A stretch of 64,000 nt of DNA from Fistularia commersonii (GCA_037954325.1 JBBMNZ010000030.1:9065501-9129500); one strand, 5' to 3'; shown: positions 51,204 to 56,668, counted from the stretch's first letter. Notes: generated by a model from the sequence alone, not told the origin. Translations and numbers: made by a program.

Positions 51204-51545
51204 CACGAGTCACTGCGTCAAGTTTCACTTCTTCACAATTTATCTCCCGCTGTGTATAAAAAATGACAAGCCAGTGGCAGAAAATTGAAACCGTTTCCCG
51301 TCCTTGCGTTCAGCTTAGGGTCGGTGAGGCAGAGCGGCAGCGTGTTCTACCTTCTCCCCGATCGTTGCTGCGTCCCTCAGAGCCCCCTCTGGTTCTCCTC
51401 CACCCCTCTGGATGACGCCACCTTGGAGGCCATGCTCCTACGAATCCTCACCATCCGTGGGATGCGGAGCAAAAGCCGAAAAGGTCAGCACCAGCGGACC
51501 CCGGGCGCTTCGCCCACCGTGTCCGACGGTGACGATTCAGAATAA
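5968..51545 (+). CDS. Candidate giant fusion gene: SET-YR-SET-YR, acidic repeats, MYM fingers, Crypton-derived C-terminus
   Basis: I can chain 49 exons with GT-AG borders (one GC-AG) from ATG 5968 to TAA 51543-51545. Their summed length is about 10,650 nt (about 3,550 codons), with matching phase at each junction. Order: SET unit 1, C2H2/YR unit 1, SET unit 2, C2H2/YR unit 2, basic linker, five 38-residue repeats, MYM cassettes A, B and C, more MYM fingers, a Val-Pro stretch, and the ZMYM/QRICH1 C-terminal domain. Module borders join in phase: 14556/15890 (phase 1), 23210/24672 (phase 0) and 30142/30806 (phase 0). I found no stop codon ending the SET-YR part and no second promoter before the MYM part. 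The chain is an inference: each border match has a one-in-three chance, and transcripts could split it into separate SET-YR and ZMYM4-like genes. A start at ATG 5950 is also possible. A nuclear chromatin role is expected from the families. Confidence 0.6.
6395..9290 (-). mobile_element. RTE-type LINE, degraded, antisense in intron 1
   Basis: Minus-strand reading frames, broken by frameshifts, encode RTE retrotransposon pieces: a linker region (KETWWWNEEVQECIQRKRLA near 8800, AYDDLYARLD, DLYRLAKLRD) and the reverse-transcriptase active-site block FADDIVICSEGREQ near 7790. The element's 3' end lies near 6395-6450, where the minus strand reads GGCGACCCCTGACGGGAGC, a typical terminus of fish RTE copies. 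A hAT element splits the ORF at 6942-7587. It is inactive. Confidence 0.85.
6942..7587. mobile_element. Non-autonomous hAT element nested in the RTE LINE
   Basis: The termini are inverted: CAGTCCTTCT at the left and the complement of CAGTGCTTCT at the right. They are flanked by an imperfect 8-bp target duplication (CTCTAGAC at 6934, ATCTATAC at 7588; 6 of 8 match), as expected for hAT. Internal sequence near 7260-7330 still reads like the ZBED5-type hAT transposase N-terminus (KMRKYDEAYVALGFT). Confidence 0.75.
10180..10745. repeat. TG microsatellite and two dispersed fish-repeat fragments
   Basis: A GTGTGTGT tract at about 10180-10208 is followed by a widespread teleost repeat with the phrases GGTTTGATTCC, TTTCCTCCCACTGTCC, GCTGGGATAGGCTCCAGC and GGATGGATGG. 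From about 10560 a second, shorter copy follows (TTTCCTCCCATAGTCCAAAG). I cannot name its class with certainty. Confidence 0.6.
11010..11145 (+). repeat. SINE or LINE-tail remnant
   Basis: The end reads GTCGCTTTGGATAAAAGC followed by ATCTGCCAAATGACTGCAA, a common 3' tail of teleost short interspersed repeats. It lies inside the intron 10099-11785, which otherwise holds no exon. A second degraded fragment of the GATAGGCTCCAGC repeat family is near 11225-11300. Confidence 0.5.
11786..14556 (+). CDS. C2H2 finger plus tyrosine-recombinase-like domain, unit 1
   Basis: Exons are 11786-11854 (a Ser/Thr/Pro linker), 12504-14367 (a 1,864-nt exon) and 14458-14556 (an acidic tail, DEEQGSSDNSDTEENNE). 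The large exon starts with an acidic, Ser-rich stretch, then a CCHH finger (CYVCG...RHLFNH), then a second metal-binding motif (CLYCKG...RHVARC). About 350 residues of helical sequence follow. They match a multi-copy fish family with a tyrosine-recombinase fold: LALKLGHSLQRLG, VTLVQLSILNR, ELINAIKRLVNKRDACGV, NPFLFAQPD and LKNDELDHLAKLLGQD...YYRTP. The nucleophile-position Tyr (EYYRTP) is present. The family's first catalytic Arg block is altered (NRCAPEVSRMTL), the second Arg position reads FHKHIAR, and the GH histidine is Gln (GQD). A dead, domesticated recombinase is likely. Splice sites on both sides argue against a free transposon. Confidence 0.75.
11980..12300. repeat. Dispersed-repeat remnant in the intron before YR exon 1
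   Basis: GGTCCCTGGTTCGATCC followed by AGAGGAGTGGCCTTTGCGCGGAG is the start of the same dispersed fish repeat seen at 10.2 kb. No coding exon is visible in 11855-12503. Confidence 0.45.
14557..15889. other. Intron between YR unit 1 and SET unit 2
   Basis: This stretch of about 1.3 kb is the border between the two SET-YR repeats. I see no stop-bearing terminal exon in phase, no clear poly(A) cluster and no promoter-like GC-rich block. The acceptor CTTTCTAG at 15889 continues the phase-1 frame into SET unit 2. Confidence 0.5.
15890..17928 (+). CDS. SET unit 2 (KMT5A-like), tandem copy of unit 1
   Basis: Exons are 15890-16003, 17267-17423 and 17736-17928. The first encodes TMEQHGSQMSPEEDALEHI followed by a conserved FLEERFIN segment. 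The SET core shows GKGVFTRESIEPSSFVIEYRG, LGRLVNDDHTSPNCEIKKI, PHICLFAVRNISPDEEITYNYG and a final YPW. Exon lengths and phases match unit 1 (154/157 and 193/193 nt). It keeps the same N-D-D-H change but has YNYG instead of YDYG and DEE instead of GEE. Introns 16004-17266 and 17424-17735 carry nothing recognisable. The tandem arrangement suggests duplication of a SET-YR unit, now well diverged. Confidence 0.75.
18560..19180 (+). mobile_element. RTE-type LINE fragment, sense orientation
   Basis: An internally deleted RTE copy. The part near 18580-18620 reads as the DLYRLAEQR block, then ESPWTIMFADDIVNCSG (the reverse-transcriptase active site) at about 18868-18918. It ends at about 19180 in the typical RTE 3' tail (CAGCCAAAGGAAAAGAAGAA). 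A small remnant of the GATAGGCTCCAGC-type repeat precedes it near 18370-18480. It lies in the intron 17929-19239. Confidence 0.7.
19240..21001 (+). CDS. C2H2 finger plus tyrosine-recombinase-like domain, unit 2
   Basis: This single 1,762-nt exon enters at phase 0 (VEESATSVSAQPVDDYPM) and leaves at phase 1. It has the CCHH finger (CYVCG...RHLFIH), a second metal-binding motif (CPYCKG...RHYQKC), then the YR-like domain: KQKLREMARLLLVLRKRS, FNLKLGNSIKVLADL, LLISKREECGVKPDNPFLFA, LTDNELGQLAKLLGCD and DYYQSP. The Tyr is kept, and an Arg stays at the second box (FRKYMRR). The first Arg block is NHCSEICRLSL, and the GH histidine is Cys. It pairs with the unit 1 exon over its full length at clearly lower than 60 percent identity by eye. 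Confidence 0.75.
22034..23210 (+). CDS. Acidic-to-basic linker exons after YR unit 2
   Basis: Exon 22034-22126 (phase 1 in and out) encodes DELEPDLALTVLEKSS followed by a charged Lys/Arg/Glu helix (KNKERAERARQRR). Exon 23137-23210 (phase 1 to 0) encodes GQKKKLLAALARMKELKILL, a basic amphipathic helix that could be a nuclear-localisation or coiled-coil segment. Borders are good: TCTTTAAG/GTATGC and TTCTAAG/GTGAGT. Neither contains a stop in frame, so the SET-YR part does not end here. Confidence 0.6.
24165..24295 (+). mobile_element. RTE LINE 3' fragment, sense
   Basis: AGAGAACCCAGACTGAGATGG followed by a degraded frame over GGACAGTGAATATATTGTTA and GGGGCTGCCAGGCAG matches the last codons of RTE LINEs. 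It lies in the intron 23211-24671, whose rest (23.2-24.15 kb) shows nothing I recognise. The tandem array begins near 24.35 kb. Confidence 0.5.
24672..24785 (+). CDS. Acidic 38-residue repeat exon, copy 1
   Basis: A phase 0-0 exon of 114 nt that begins EKFQALNSIPQLPSLCNPVD and ends in an acidic SEPEEDATQEMNEPEDPE segment. The acceptor is TCATTCTCAG and the donor GAG|GTATTG. No known domain is recognised; it could be a flexible acidic spacer. Confidence 0.7.
24960..25640 (-). mobile_element. RTE LINE fragment, antisense, in the array
   Basis: Sequence such as CATCCTAATCACTCCC, ACCCATACAGCC, and CATCTGCAAATTTCATGGTCC (complement of the active-site block) corresponds to the 3' half of an antisense RTE LINE. 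It stops near AGCTAGGTCTACCAAC. Confidence 0.65.
26204..26317 (+). CDS. Acidic 38-residue repeat exon, copy 2
   Basis: 114 nt, phase 0-0, starting EKFQTTASISELPSLCNPVD and continuing SEPEDDSIHEINKPDDAE. The acceptor is TCATTCCCAG and the donor GAG|GTAGTT. It is closest to copy 3 by eye. Confidence 0.7.
26490..26930 (-). mobile_element. RTE LINE fragment, antisense, in the array
   Basis: CCTATCATTTGCTTTATCTAG followed by similar antisense RTE sequence up to CAACTGCCTCGCCACTC. It covers the RTE part that lies next to the piece at 24960-25640, with a short overlap at the CTAGGTCTAC motif. Confidence 0.6.
27724..27837 (+). CDS. Acidic 38-residue repeat exon, copy 3
   Basis: 114 nt, phase 0-0, starting EELQAPVSISELPSLCSPID and continuing SEPEDDSIQETNEPDDAE. 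The acceptor is TCATTCCCAG and the donor GAG|GTAGTT. Confidence 0.7.
28566..29377. mobile_element. Non-autonomous hAT element inside the exon array
   Basis: The left end CAGAAATTCCAAACC pairs with the complement of the right end (CAAGGTTTCCCAACC). The imperfect 8-bp flanks are CTTTAGAA and CGTTGGAA (6 of 8). Internal codons near 28830-28930 read like a hAT transposase start (MDKYFKGKSTQS) but break off. The right part TGAGCCACGGCACATAT (complement) is a typical hAT subterminal phrase. Confidence 0.65.
29466..29579 (+). CDS. Acidic 38-residue repeat exon, copy 4
   Basis: 114 nt, phase 0-0, starting EKLQAPSSTSQLPSPCSPVD and continuing FEPDDDSIQEMNEPEDSK. The acceptor is CATTAACAG and the donor AAG|GTATTT. 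The neighbouring hAT insertion left the exon intact. Confidence 0.7.
30029..30142 (+). CDS. Acidic 38-residue repeat exon, copy 5
   Basis: 114 nt, phase 0-0, starting EELQTPGSIPQLPSLCNPVD and continuing SKMKPLSIQETNNPDEAE. The central acidic PEDD is replaced by KMKPL, so this copy is the most changed. The acceptor is ATTTCCAG and the donor GAG|GTAGTT. Confidence 0.7.
30806..32509 (+). CDS. MYM zinc-finger cassette A and linker exon
   Basis: Exons are 30806-30966, 31308-31467, 31570-31770 and 31893-32043, with phases 0-2, 2-0, 0-0 and 0-1. Linker exon 32457-32509 restores phase 0. MYM/TRASH-type Cys pairs are plain: CSHCKMSMLKGQTAFQKKG...FCSKSCLFE, CHYC, DFCSVACLCSF, CSMCNK, FCSSNCLEGF, CENCHSGC, CFCSAQCLDEM, CTMCSVLCPMSDMA and LFCTQSCLMSY. 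In ZMYM proteins these fingers mediate protein binding, including to the LSD1-CoREST complex and SUMO. The exon enters at phase 0, in frame with the 38-residue repeats upstream. Confidence 0.85.
32872..34916 (+). CDS. MYM zinc-finger cassette B
   Basis: Exons are 32872-33098, 33240-33420, 34140-34343 and 34775-34916, with the same phase series as cassette A (0-2, 2-0, 0-0, 0-1). Motifs are CCHCGKKLLTGETVCQEKRE, LFCSTVCLSLK, CCSC, ITQPGSV, LCSKACLTSFTSK, CLICAKLCS, NVCSECCVITY, CEICDSICHGKRLMLEMEQS, VVCSEECLIRFKE, CVMCQTYHQMSDMVE and FFCSHRCMMVYKA. Its third exon has a weak donor (GAG|GTGCGC). It is a cassette copy rather than an unrelated finger array. Confidence 0.85.
34917..36741. other. 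Long intron with unrecognised sequence
   Basis: A 1.8-kb intron between cassette B and the linker. Minus-strand frames at 35135-35476 and 35704-35919 are open (motifs such as VCCLFNTPLRN and CYFPRFRRWL) but have no start context or splice logic. They match no family I know and could be a transposon relic. A poly-C tract sits at about 36294-36308. Confidence 0.4.
36742..37363 (+). CDS. Linker exons with SUMO-consensus motifs
   Basis: Exon 36742-36899 (phase 1 to 0) encodes GRTSPSGQDKDMREMKPSQL and then three EEVKPS/T-like repeats. The next exon ends at 37363 (AAG|GTAGGG); its start is uncertain, with 37187 or 37202 keeping phase 0. It encodes FIKIKEEPLDEAY and NIKDEPAG. IKEEP and IKDEP fit the psi-K-x-E SUMO acceptor pattern and resemble linkers in ZMYM proteins. 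An alternative donor at 36837 (GTAAGA) would also keep phase 0. Confidence 0.6.
37560..38340. repeat. Dispersed fish-repeat remnants in an intron
   Basis: Pieces of the same repeat seen at 10.2 kb appear here: CACTCAGTGTCGCGG and GGAGCCTATACCAGCTG at 37590-37640, TTTCCTCCTGCAGTC near 38193 and TGGTCCAGGGTGAACCGTG near 38280. No gene is visible in 37364-38572. Confidence 0.5.
38573..41110 (+). CDS. MYM zinc-finger cassette C
   Basis: Exons are 38573-38844, 39271-39451, 40467-40661 and 40960-41110, again with phases 0-2, 2-0, 0-0 and 0-1. A Ser/Thr/Pro lead is followed by CSNCSQVLPDGKTVYQRKA, FCSTSCLLKFYQ, CSFC, ITQPKGSI, DFCSQTCLSCYTYK, CSMCSRYC, KICSNPCFLRFCK, CDNCNSCCNAPLMLRTEEGN, LCGAECLAQFKQ, CSMCRTPHLMSAMVE and LYCTSSCIMASK. 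This is the third copy of the cassette. The 1-kb intron 39452-40466 holds nothing recognisable. Confidence 0.85.
41219..42864 (+). CDS. Further MYM zinc fingers
   Basis: Exons are 41219-41334, 41447-41587, 41908-42058, 42146-42315 and 42729-42864. Motifs are CDNCGTMAVPAGHIA...FCSLNCAIIFK, WCSQCERII, FFCCLICFQKFN, CEYCKNERIV, YYFCSDDCRMLLMSE (spliced), YCRSCTYCLSISKLIFTV, EFCSEACITKYNK, CENCKCKGKLKQTFPL and QFCDRKCLLLFCNK. This part corresponds to the later MYM fingers of ZMYM2/3/4 and is present once. Phases run on without a break. Confidence 0.85.
42059..42145 (+). other. 87-bp intron with no in-frame stop (possible retained intron)
   Basis: GTAAGA at 42059 and CTCCTCAG at 42145 bound an 87-nt intron whose length is a multiple of three. 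Its frame is open and joins both flanking exons in phase, so retention would add 29 residues within the FCSD/DCRM finger. Canonical borders and the intact spliced MYM motif make splicing the default. Confidence 0.5.
43180..43510 (+). mobile_element. RTE LINE fragment, internally deleted
   Basis: GAAGAGGGCATTGAAGAGGATG is the RTE block for EVKRALKRMK. Later sequence reads GATGGACAGGATGACAGATGA, then GAATCTCCATGGATT and GATTACATTGTGATATG, the remains of the FADDIVIC site. It lies in the intron 42865-43857. Confidence 0.6.
43858..45213 (+). CDS. Spacer exons and Val-Pro-rich segment
   Basis: Exons are 43858-43962, 44222-44259, 44865-44982 and 45092-45213. The last encodes VIQVPMPVAVPVPVYVPVPV and then NMYSPIPFGVPLP, the Val-Pro signature found in ZMYM2/3/4 between the MYM fingers and the C-terminal domain, so it fixes the family. 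The small 38-nt exon 44222-44259 and the exon 44865-44982 are supported mainly by splice sites and phase. Confidence 0.75.
43980..44065. repeat. CT and CA microsatellites
   Basis: A CTCTCT tract at about 43980-44024 is followed by ACACAC at 44041-44065, right after the donor at 43963. Confidence 0.95.
45670..45925. repeat. Intronic sequence related to 61.85-62.03 kb
   Basis: The series GCGTCATTTGGCA, GTATGACACAAGA, GCATAAA, CTATATTTATAATC, ACCTGTTTGCGGA and GACAATA appears in the same order at 61853-62028, upstream of the second X-box. I cannot name the element. It lies in the intron 45214-46567. Confidence 0.5.
46150..46345 (-). mobile_element. LINE endonuclease fragment, antisense
   Basis: The minus strand reads SNVSSLDGKMDHLELEITSE, which resembles the ANVxSLxNKxDEL start of the APE endonuclease domain in L2/Rex-like fish LINEs, preceded by the GC-rich leader usual for these elements. 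It is only a fragment. Confidence 0.55.
46568..47903 (+). CDS. Exons joining the Val-Pro segment to the C-terminal domain
   Basis: Exon 46568-46745 starts LPVPMIIPGRSDHD and continues with Glu/Lys/Pro-rich sequence. Exon 47359-47627 encodes ELPSRGGDLETKHHGSLTDQ, then a Pro/Arg-rich stretch (RRRAPPPPASRQPVG). Exon 47732-47903 encodes KRARVSSKSHRKLKRQYGID and AWKRWIRWRE, the beginning of the Crypton-derived domain; its Lys/Arg-rich part looks like a nuclear-localisation signal. Phases are 0-1, 1-0 and 0-1. Intron 46746-47358 shows no recognisable feature. Confidence 0.75.
48316..51545 (+). CDS. ZMYM/QRICH1 Crypton-derived C-terminal domain
   Basis: Exons are 48316-48467, 49769-49883, 49972-50220, 50339-50462 and 51314-51545. 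Key motifs are ELNNGLCSFIAEVRQPNGE, SLFYLCLGIQQ, VEEEFLWDCKQLGAFSP, LLNTLLFFCCKHFGF, TFLRFYPP, LRCPVRLYEFYYSK, CCVPQSPLWFSSTPLDD and a short acidic end (GDDSE). The first exon ends in a GC donor (CAG|GCAAGA) as in the upstream paralogue. The last two exons are slightly shorter than in the paralogue. The GT microsatellite at 51154 is intronic. Intron 48468-49768 includes a LINE-tail-like stretch near 49262-49330. Confidence 0.9.
51154..51199. repeat. GT microsatellite
   Basis: An uninterrupted GTGTGT tract in the last intron of the large gene. Confidence 0.95.
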
Positions 51546-52085
51546 CGAAACTGCGCCGAAGCGAGCAGCAGTGGACTTCGCCTGTCGTAGACGTCGAGTT
51601 TTGCAGAAATGGTGAAAATGTAGACCATGGTACACAGAAATGTCTTCATCCTCACAAACGATCGAGCAAATACATTCCATCGAACGGAAAACGGTAGAGA
51701 AGGAGCCCTGTCCCGAAAAGTGGCCGTCGGCAGGTCTGTACAGATGGCGACGCGATAACGTTTTCATGATGGGCAAGAAAGGTCATCCATGTGTTGTTTG
51801 TTTACCTCAGCAGAGACTCCAGACTTAGCAAACTGATGTTTTAAAAATTCAGAAAAAGACCCTCGTTCAAGTTATTTATTTTCATTTTATTTTCCCCACA
51901 GTTCTGGAGGTGCTCTTTTAAAGTGTTACTGTGAGTCAGTTCGGCTGCATTTCAACCTCAAAGAGAAAATAGGAACGTGCATTAACCTGCTGATTCATTC
52001 TGTTTTAAAAGTCTTAATGAGACACCATGTTTTCTGCCAGGACTTGGGTTTTTGCGTATCTGTTGTATTTTTTATTTTTAATAAA
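51546..52085 (+). terminator. 3' UTR and poly(A) signal of the large gene
   Basis: The region after TAA 51543-51545 holds no further ORF of note. A canonical AATAAA lies at 52080-52085, about 160 bases before the convergent lectin gene's stop codon, so the two genes end tail to tail. Confidence 0.6.
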
Positions 52086-52242
52086 TAACAACAATGAAAT
52101 GTATTAATTATCCATAAGGATTTATGTCCCCTTCATTCCATGAAATTCATTTTCTAAAACCGACGTAGACACAGATGTTTTTCGTTAATGGCCAGCTCTC
52201 GCATCCTGCAATCTCACTAGACTGGTAATGCCCACAGTCACG

Positions 52243-55200
52243 TCACCCATGTGACAATGTGTTGCAAAGAGTTTTTCCGGTCTTTGCCTGTTTCTCGCAG
52301 ATGCCTTTGTGGGTTTTGAAACAGTCTTTATCAAACCAGCAGTGCAAGTCCAAGCTGCCGAATTTCTCTCCCATCCTCACGCAGTTCTCTCCAAAGTTGC
52401 TCTCTCCCTTCCAATTATCCGGCTCACCTGCGCTCCAAAACGACACACTGAGAAATGGAGAACGGACACAAACGGGTTCAACACGTGTGTAGTTTCAGAA
52501 GCGGACGACAAAGATCATTTTCAAACATTCAAACCTCTCACGCAGAGGGGAGCCGTCCACCCATAACCATTGGCCCTCTTTTGCTGAGTCCGTCAGCCCG
52601 ATCCAGAACTTGTCCTCAGGTTTTGTCATTCTTTCTCTCAAACTTTTTTCCAGGAACATCTTAAAAAAAGGAAAGGTTGCCTTCAAGTTCTATCCCTTCT
52701 GCTTTTTTTTTTTTTATGCTTGGAGAGGACGCTTCAGGAAGCGATGGTTGTCCCAAACCCCTGGTACCTGCTCCCCCATGCTGTCAATCTTCACCAGATC
52801 TCCTCCTCTGCTTTTACAGACTTTTCTGCTGTTGTCCCAGTTGTGCTCCAAGGTGTTGAAATAGTAACAACTGTTTTCGTACAGCACCCAGGGTTCGTTA
52901 CACGTGAAACAGTTGCTTCCTGCCGAGGGATCACACAGACTCCAGTCATCTCCCGGCTTATTGGGCAACACAACAACAAGCGTGACACACACACACACAC
53001 ACGACACTGACCTTGTGTTTGTTGGCACCGTGAACAAGAAGCCAACGGCAGCTTGGTCAGCAAAGAGATTCTCGCTTACAAAACAGGTTAGAAGAGAAAT
53101 GACCATTTGATTTAAAGTCGGAGGAAATGGGCCGATGAGATATGCACTGTGTACAGGAAAGATATCGATGTGGTTTCTCCAGGCGCCTACCAGAGAGATT
53201 CGTCATCGTGGCCTCATGCTGGTCCTTCAGATTTTGGAGAGCCGCCTTGTTTTGGATGTTGTCATAAGCTGTATGCGGATTCCATTTTTTTTTTTTTTTT
53301 GAATGAGGAAGCAGGAATGGAAAAAAAAAAGTCAATCTTGAAAGGGTAAAAAGAAGAACTTACAGACGTAGCAAAGAGCTGCGACGACCACGGTCAGGAG
53401 GCCACCGAGGGCTGCCAGGCTCACTTTCTCCGCCGTGACCTTTGACCTGCCATTGGGCTGCACTGGCTGGGAAACAACTGGGAGATAACAGAACAGCGGG
53501 ATAAATGAACACAGAGCGAAATCTCAACTTAGCTTTTGTTTTTTGCCCAGTGCTCTCCATTCCGAGTAACTTTTGCCAACATTTCATTAAACATCCAACC
53601 TGATACTTTGCTTCTTGAACGATAAATGCAGTTTATTAGTTTACTTCATGACCCTGTTTAGAGTCCATTGTAACTTATGTGCTTAATAACTTTTGGCTCA
53701 CTTTAACAAGCCAGAAAATAATTGAATCCAATTGCTTTATGATGTATTTAACAATAAGAGATGTGGGGGTTGGGGAACAAATAATCAGTCCTTGACAAAG
53801 GGAAGCACAAGAAACACTCTTACTTATTAATAGATCCAAACTAGTAATGAAAATCTGGAAAATAAAGCTGAAGTGAAAAAGAGAATCTCATTAAATACAA
53901 TATTTTTTCATGACCAGAAAATGCAACCGAAATTACGTTTTAATTTTACTCCTACAGAAACTATTCAGTTATATAAGTAATAGCAAACTTGTTTTTTTTC
54001 CTGGTCAGCCAATAAAATCCAGCCATTTTTTTTCCCTTTATCTCAATTCTGCTACGTTTCAATCTAGAACCTAGATTTAAGAGACCACATTGCATTAATG
54101 AAGCGCGAGCAAGCAAGAGTTACAAGCAGGAGGAAGATGAGCAGCAGTGGCCTGCCAAACAAAAATTATGTGGAAGAGAGGATGGTGAGGACAAGACAGA
54201 AAAAGAAGAGATTTTGCTGAGCTCCCACGCCGGCAGCAAGTCTTTTTGGTGGATTATACACCAGAACACACCCTATGATAAAACACTTCACGAAGACAAG
54301 AACGGCAGAACGCGAGAAGAAGTCGCACCGCGGCCGAACCGAACACCTTGTCCGTGACGAAGGCTGGAAGAAATCTGAAGAGGTTCCCCCATGGGAGGTT
54401 TTACTCCACCTGTGGGCCGAAGTCAAGCTCGACCTCATGCACCAGAGAAAATGCTTAAAAAAAAATCAGAAAATGCAGAAGTCACGGGCGGCGAACAAGG
54501 CCGGTCTTCCACTGAGACGCCTCAAGGAACCCGAGACCTTCAGGAGGAGGTTCAAGTCACACTGACAGCACCCTGCCGAATGTACAGGAACCACCTGAGG
54601 CCCCTGAGGGTTTTGCGACAGTTGATGTGCACGTAATAGAAAATCCAGTCCTTTCCCGCTAACCGAGTCGGAGTACTCGTCATCTTCAACTGCTAGTTCG
54701 GTTCAGTTGGACAAAAGGATTCGCAGGAGCCTCATTGGGGGCTTTCGCCCGTCCAGGGGAACCGGCTGCTGATACTAAACTCGGGCCTCCACCCAGCAGC
54801 AGCTGAAGGCTCCCGGCTTCACAGAGGCGAAAAAAAGGACGGAAAGAACTGGCTGAAAGTGGATCCTCTCATCGTGCGTCTTTTATTCATCCCTTTTTTT
54901 GTTGTAAAACCGCTGTAATGGAAATTGTATTGCAAAACATTTTAACAAGGTTTATTTTTTTCAAAATCTCATGGAAGAAGGAAGTAGCAAGCAAGAGTTT
55001 CCTTGGCTTCTGATTGCTTCAGTCTCGATATGCCCCTTCCCTTTTCACCTCTGTCTTGAACATCTATTCTTTTTATGTGAAAAGCCGCAGCTTCGTTACT
55101 ATAATAATAATAAGAATGCAATGGAATGCCACAGGAGGTCTTTCCTACCTGAGGCTATCAGACTTTTTAATTCCTCTTTCTTCAGCCAAAGGGAATATTC

Positions 55201-56450
55201 AAATGTTTGTACTTGTTAAGAGCTTAAAAGACTTGATAGCCTTAACCTTGACAATTTATATTTTATTGTATTTCTTATTCTCCCTCCTTCCTACTATTAT
55301 CTATTATTGTTGTGTTTTTGCTTGAAACTCTGGCACAACAATTTCCTTCGGGATAAATAAAGTTGTTCTTATCTTATTTTATTTGAAGGCGCCTTGTCTT
55401 GACATCCAAGGACACTGGACAGACGTGTATGTTAGAAACTGGTGAGTGCGCCAGGAAGTTGCGCCAGCTTTCTTTTTCTTTTATTATTTTTAAAAACTAA
55501 GAAAGCATTAAAGTGTACGATCTGTCTATGATCAATAATATCAGTAATACTGCTGAGATTATCTTACATCTCCTTTTGGGGTGTGTTATCTTAAATATTC
55601 CTATCTAACCTTGTATGGACTTTTGCAGAATAATGGAGTTATTTAAAGAATAATTTAGCAAAACTGAAAAAAAAAAAAACAGAAACTATGATAGACAAGT
55701 TACTTTTAAAGGATCCGATAATGTGACTCATGCTCTTATGGAGAGTATTTTAAAAGAAAAAGTTCCATCCATGTAATATTTTGAAGGAGACTTGAATCTG
55801 GAAAAGCTTTTTACCTTGTTACCCTTAATTTACTTGCGTTTAAATGAATTCTAACTGAATCAGGCAAATGATTTTCGCAGCTGTGCGTCTCTCTCGTCAC
55901 TCAGTGGTTGTTACATACCGAGCTGCTCGGTGACCCGAGGTGTTTTCAAGTCCTTCAGCTCAGAGTAAGTTGTTTCCTGCGATGGGGAAACTTCTGAAAG
56001 ACAAAAACAGGCTTTAAAATAACAGGCAATAGCTAATTTCTTCTATACATTACAGTTACAAAATCAGTTTTTGAATCTTTGAAGACAAGAGAACGCTTTA
56101 CAGGTCAAGAGCGGGCCATATCAAAATATTCAACATTTGCACATTATACTCTGTTCTATCTATTTTAATGTGAGTTTAAATATTACTAAAAATAAAGAAA
56201 TAGTGTTTGGTGTCATTAAGAGATTTTCAAATCTAAATCTAGCCAAAGAGAAATAATTCAGCATAACACAGTTAGAAGTTCAAGAGAAAACAGCCATATT
56301 CAACTAAGCAACAGAAATAGCATATTGTTGCACAGCCTCTTGCATTTGTTCAATAATCAATAGACACAGGCTTAGAGCTGTGGACTCACCTTTGTTTTTC
56401 CGCTTTGCTTTTGAAATAATAACCTCGGAGTATAAGACAGAGTCAGACAT
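52243..56450 (-). CDS. Type II C-type lectin-like receptor with ITIM/ITSM-like tail
   Basis: Coding exons on the minus strand are 56390-56450 (start), 55919-55993, 53364-53477, 53191-53268, 52768-52949, 52535-52659 and 52243-52447; phases agree throughout. The cytoplasmic tail has VLYSEV (ITIM pattern) and TTYSEL (ITSM-like pattern). The transmembrane helix is VSLAALGGLLTVVVAALCYV, followed by a short helical stalk (NIQNKAALQNLKDQHEATM). The C-type lectin domain shows WVLYENSCYYF, KFWIGLTDSAKEGQWLWVDG, FWSAGEPDNW, ENCVRM and HKGICEK. The Ca/sugar motif is EPD rather than EPN or QPD, and WND is replaced by WFD, so sugar binding is doubtful. It is likely an immune or endothelial surface receptor (CD209/CLEC4/KLR-like group); the exact orthologue is not clear. 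The acceptor of 52768-52949 was chosen to keep phase. Confidence 0.85.
53994..55380. mobile_element. Intron of the lectin gene with a LINE 3' tail
   Basis: From about 55095 the plus strand reads MECHRRSFLPEAIRLFNSSF, a frequent C-terminus of fish LINE ORF2 products. The tail TTCCTTCGGGATAAATAAAG and TTGTTCTTATCTTA ends at about 55378. The same tail recurs at 62630-62705. The open frames at 54.27-54.64 kb show no family signature. Confidence 0.55.
55381..55918. other. Lectin-gene intron, nothing recognised
   Basis: AT-rich intronic sequence after the LINE tail. I see no exon, RNA gene or repeat of note here. Confidence 0.4.
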
Positions 56451-56611
56451 TTTCACTCTGTGCGTCAAAGTCACAGCCTTCGACTGCGTTAAAAGTGTTA
56501 CGTCCACTAGAAATCTGACAAAAACTTCCTGTGTGACCCAAGAGACAGGAGGGGCCGTTCACAACAACATCACTTCTCAGTCATATTTTAGTCATATTTC
56601 TAGGTCTGCTG
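56451..56611 (-). promoter_or_regulatory. Upstream region of the lectin gene
   Basis: This is the sequence just upstream of the start codon at 56450 (minus strand). The minus strand has AGGAAGTTTTTG near 56528, a possible ETS site as is common in immune-gene promoters. No TATA box is convincing. Confidence 0.3.
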
Positions 56612-56668
56612 GGATGGATGGATGGATGGATGGATGGATGGATGGATGGATGGATAGATGGATAGATG

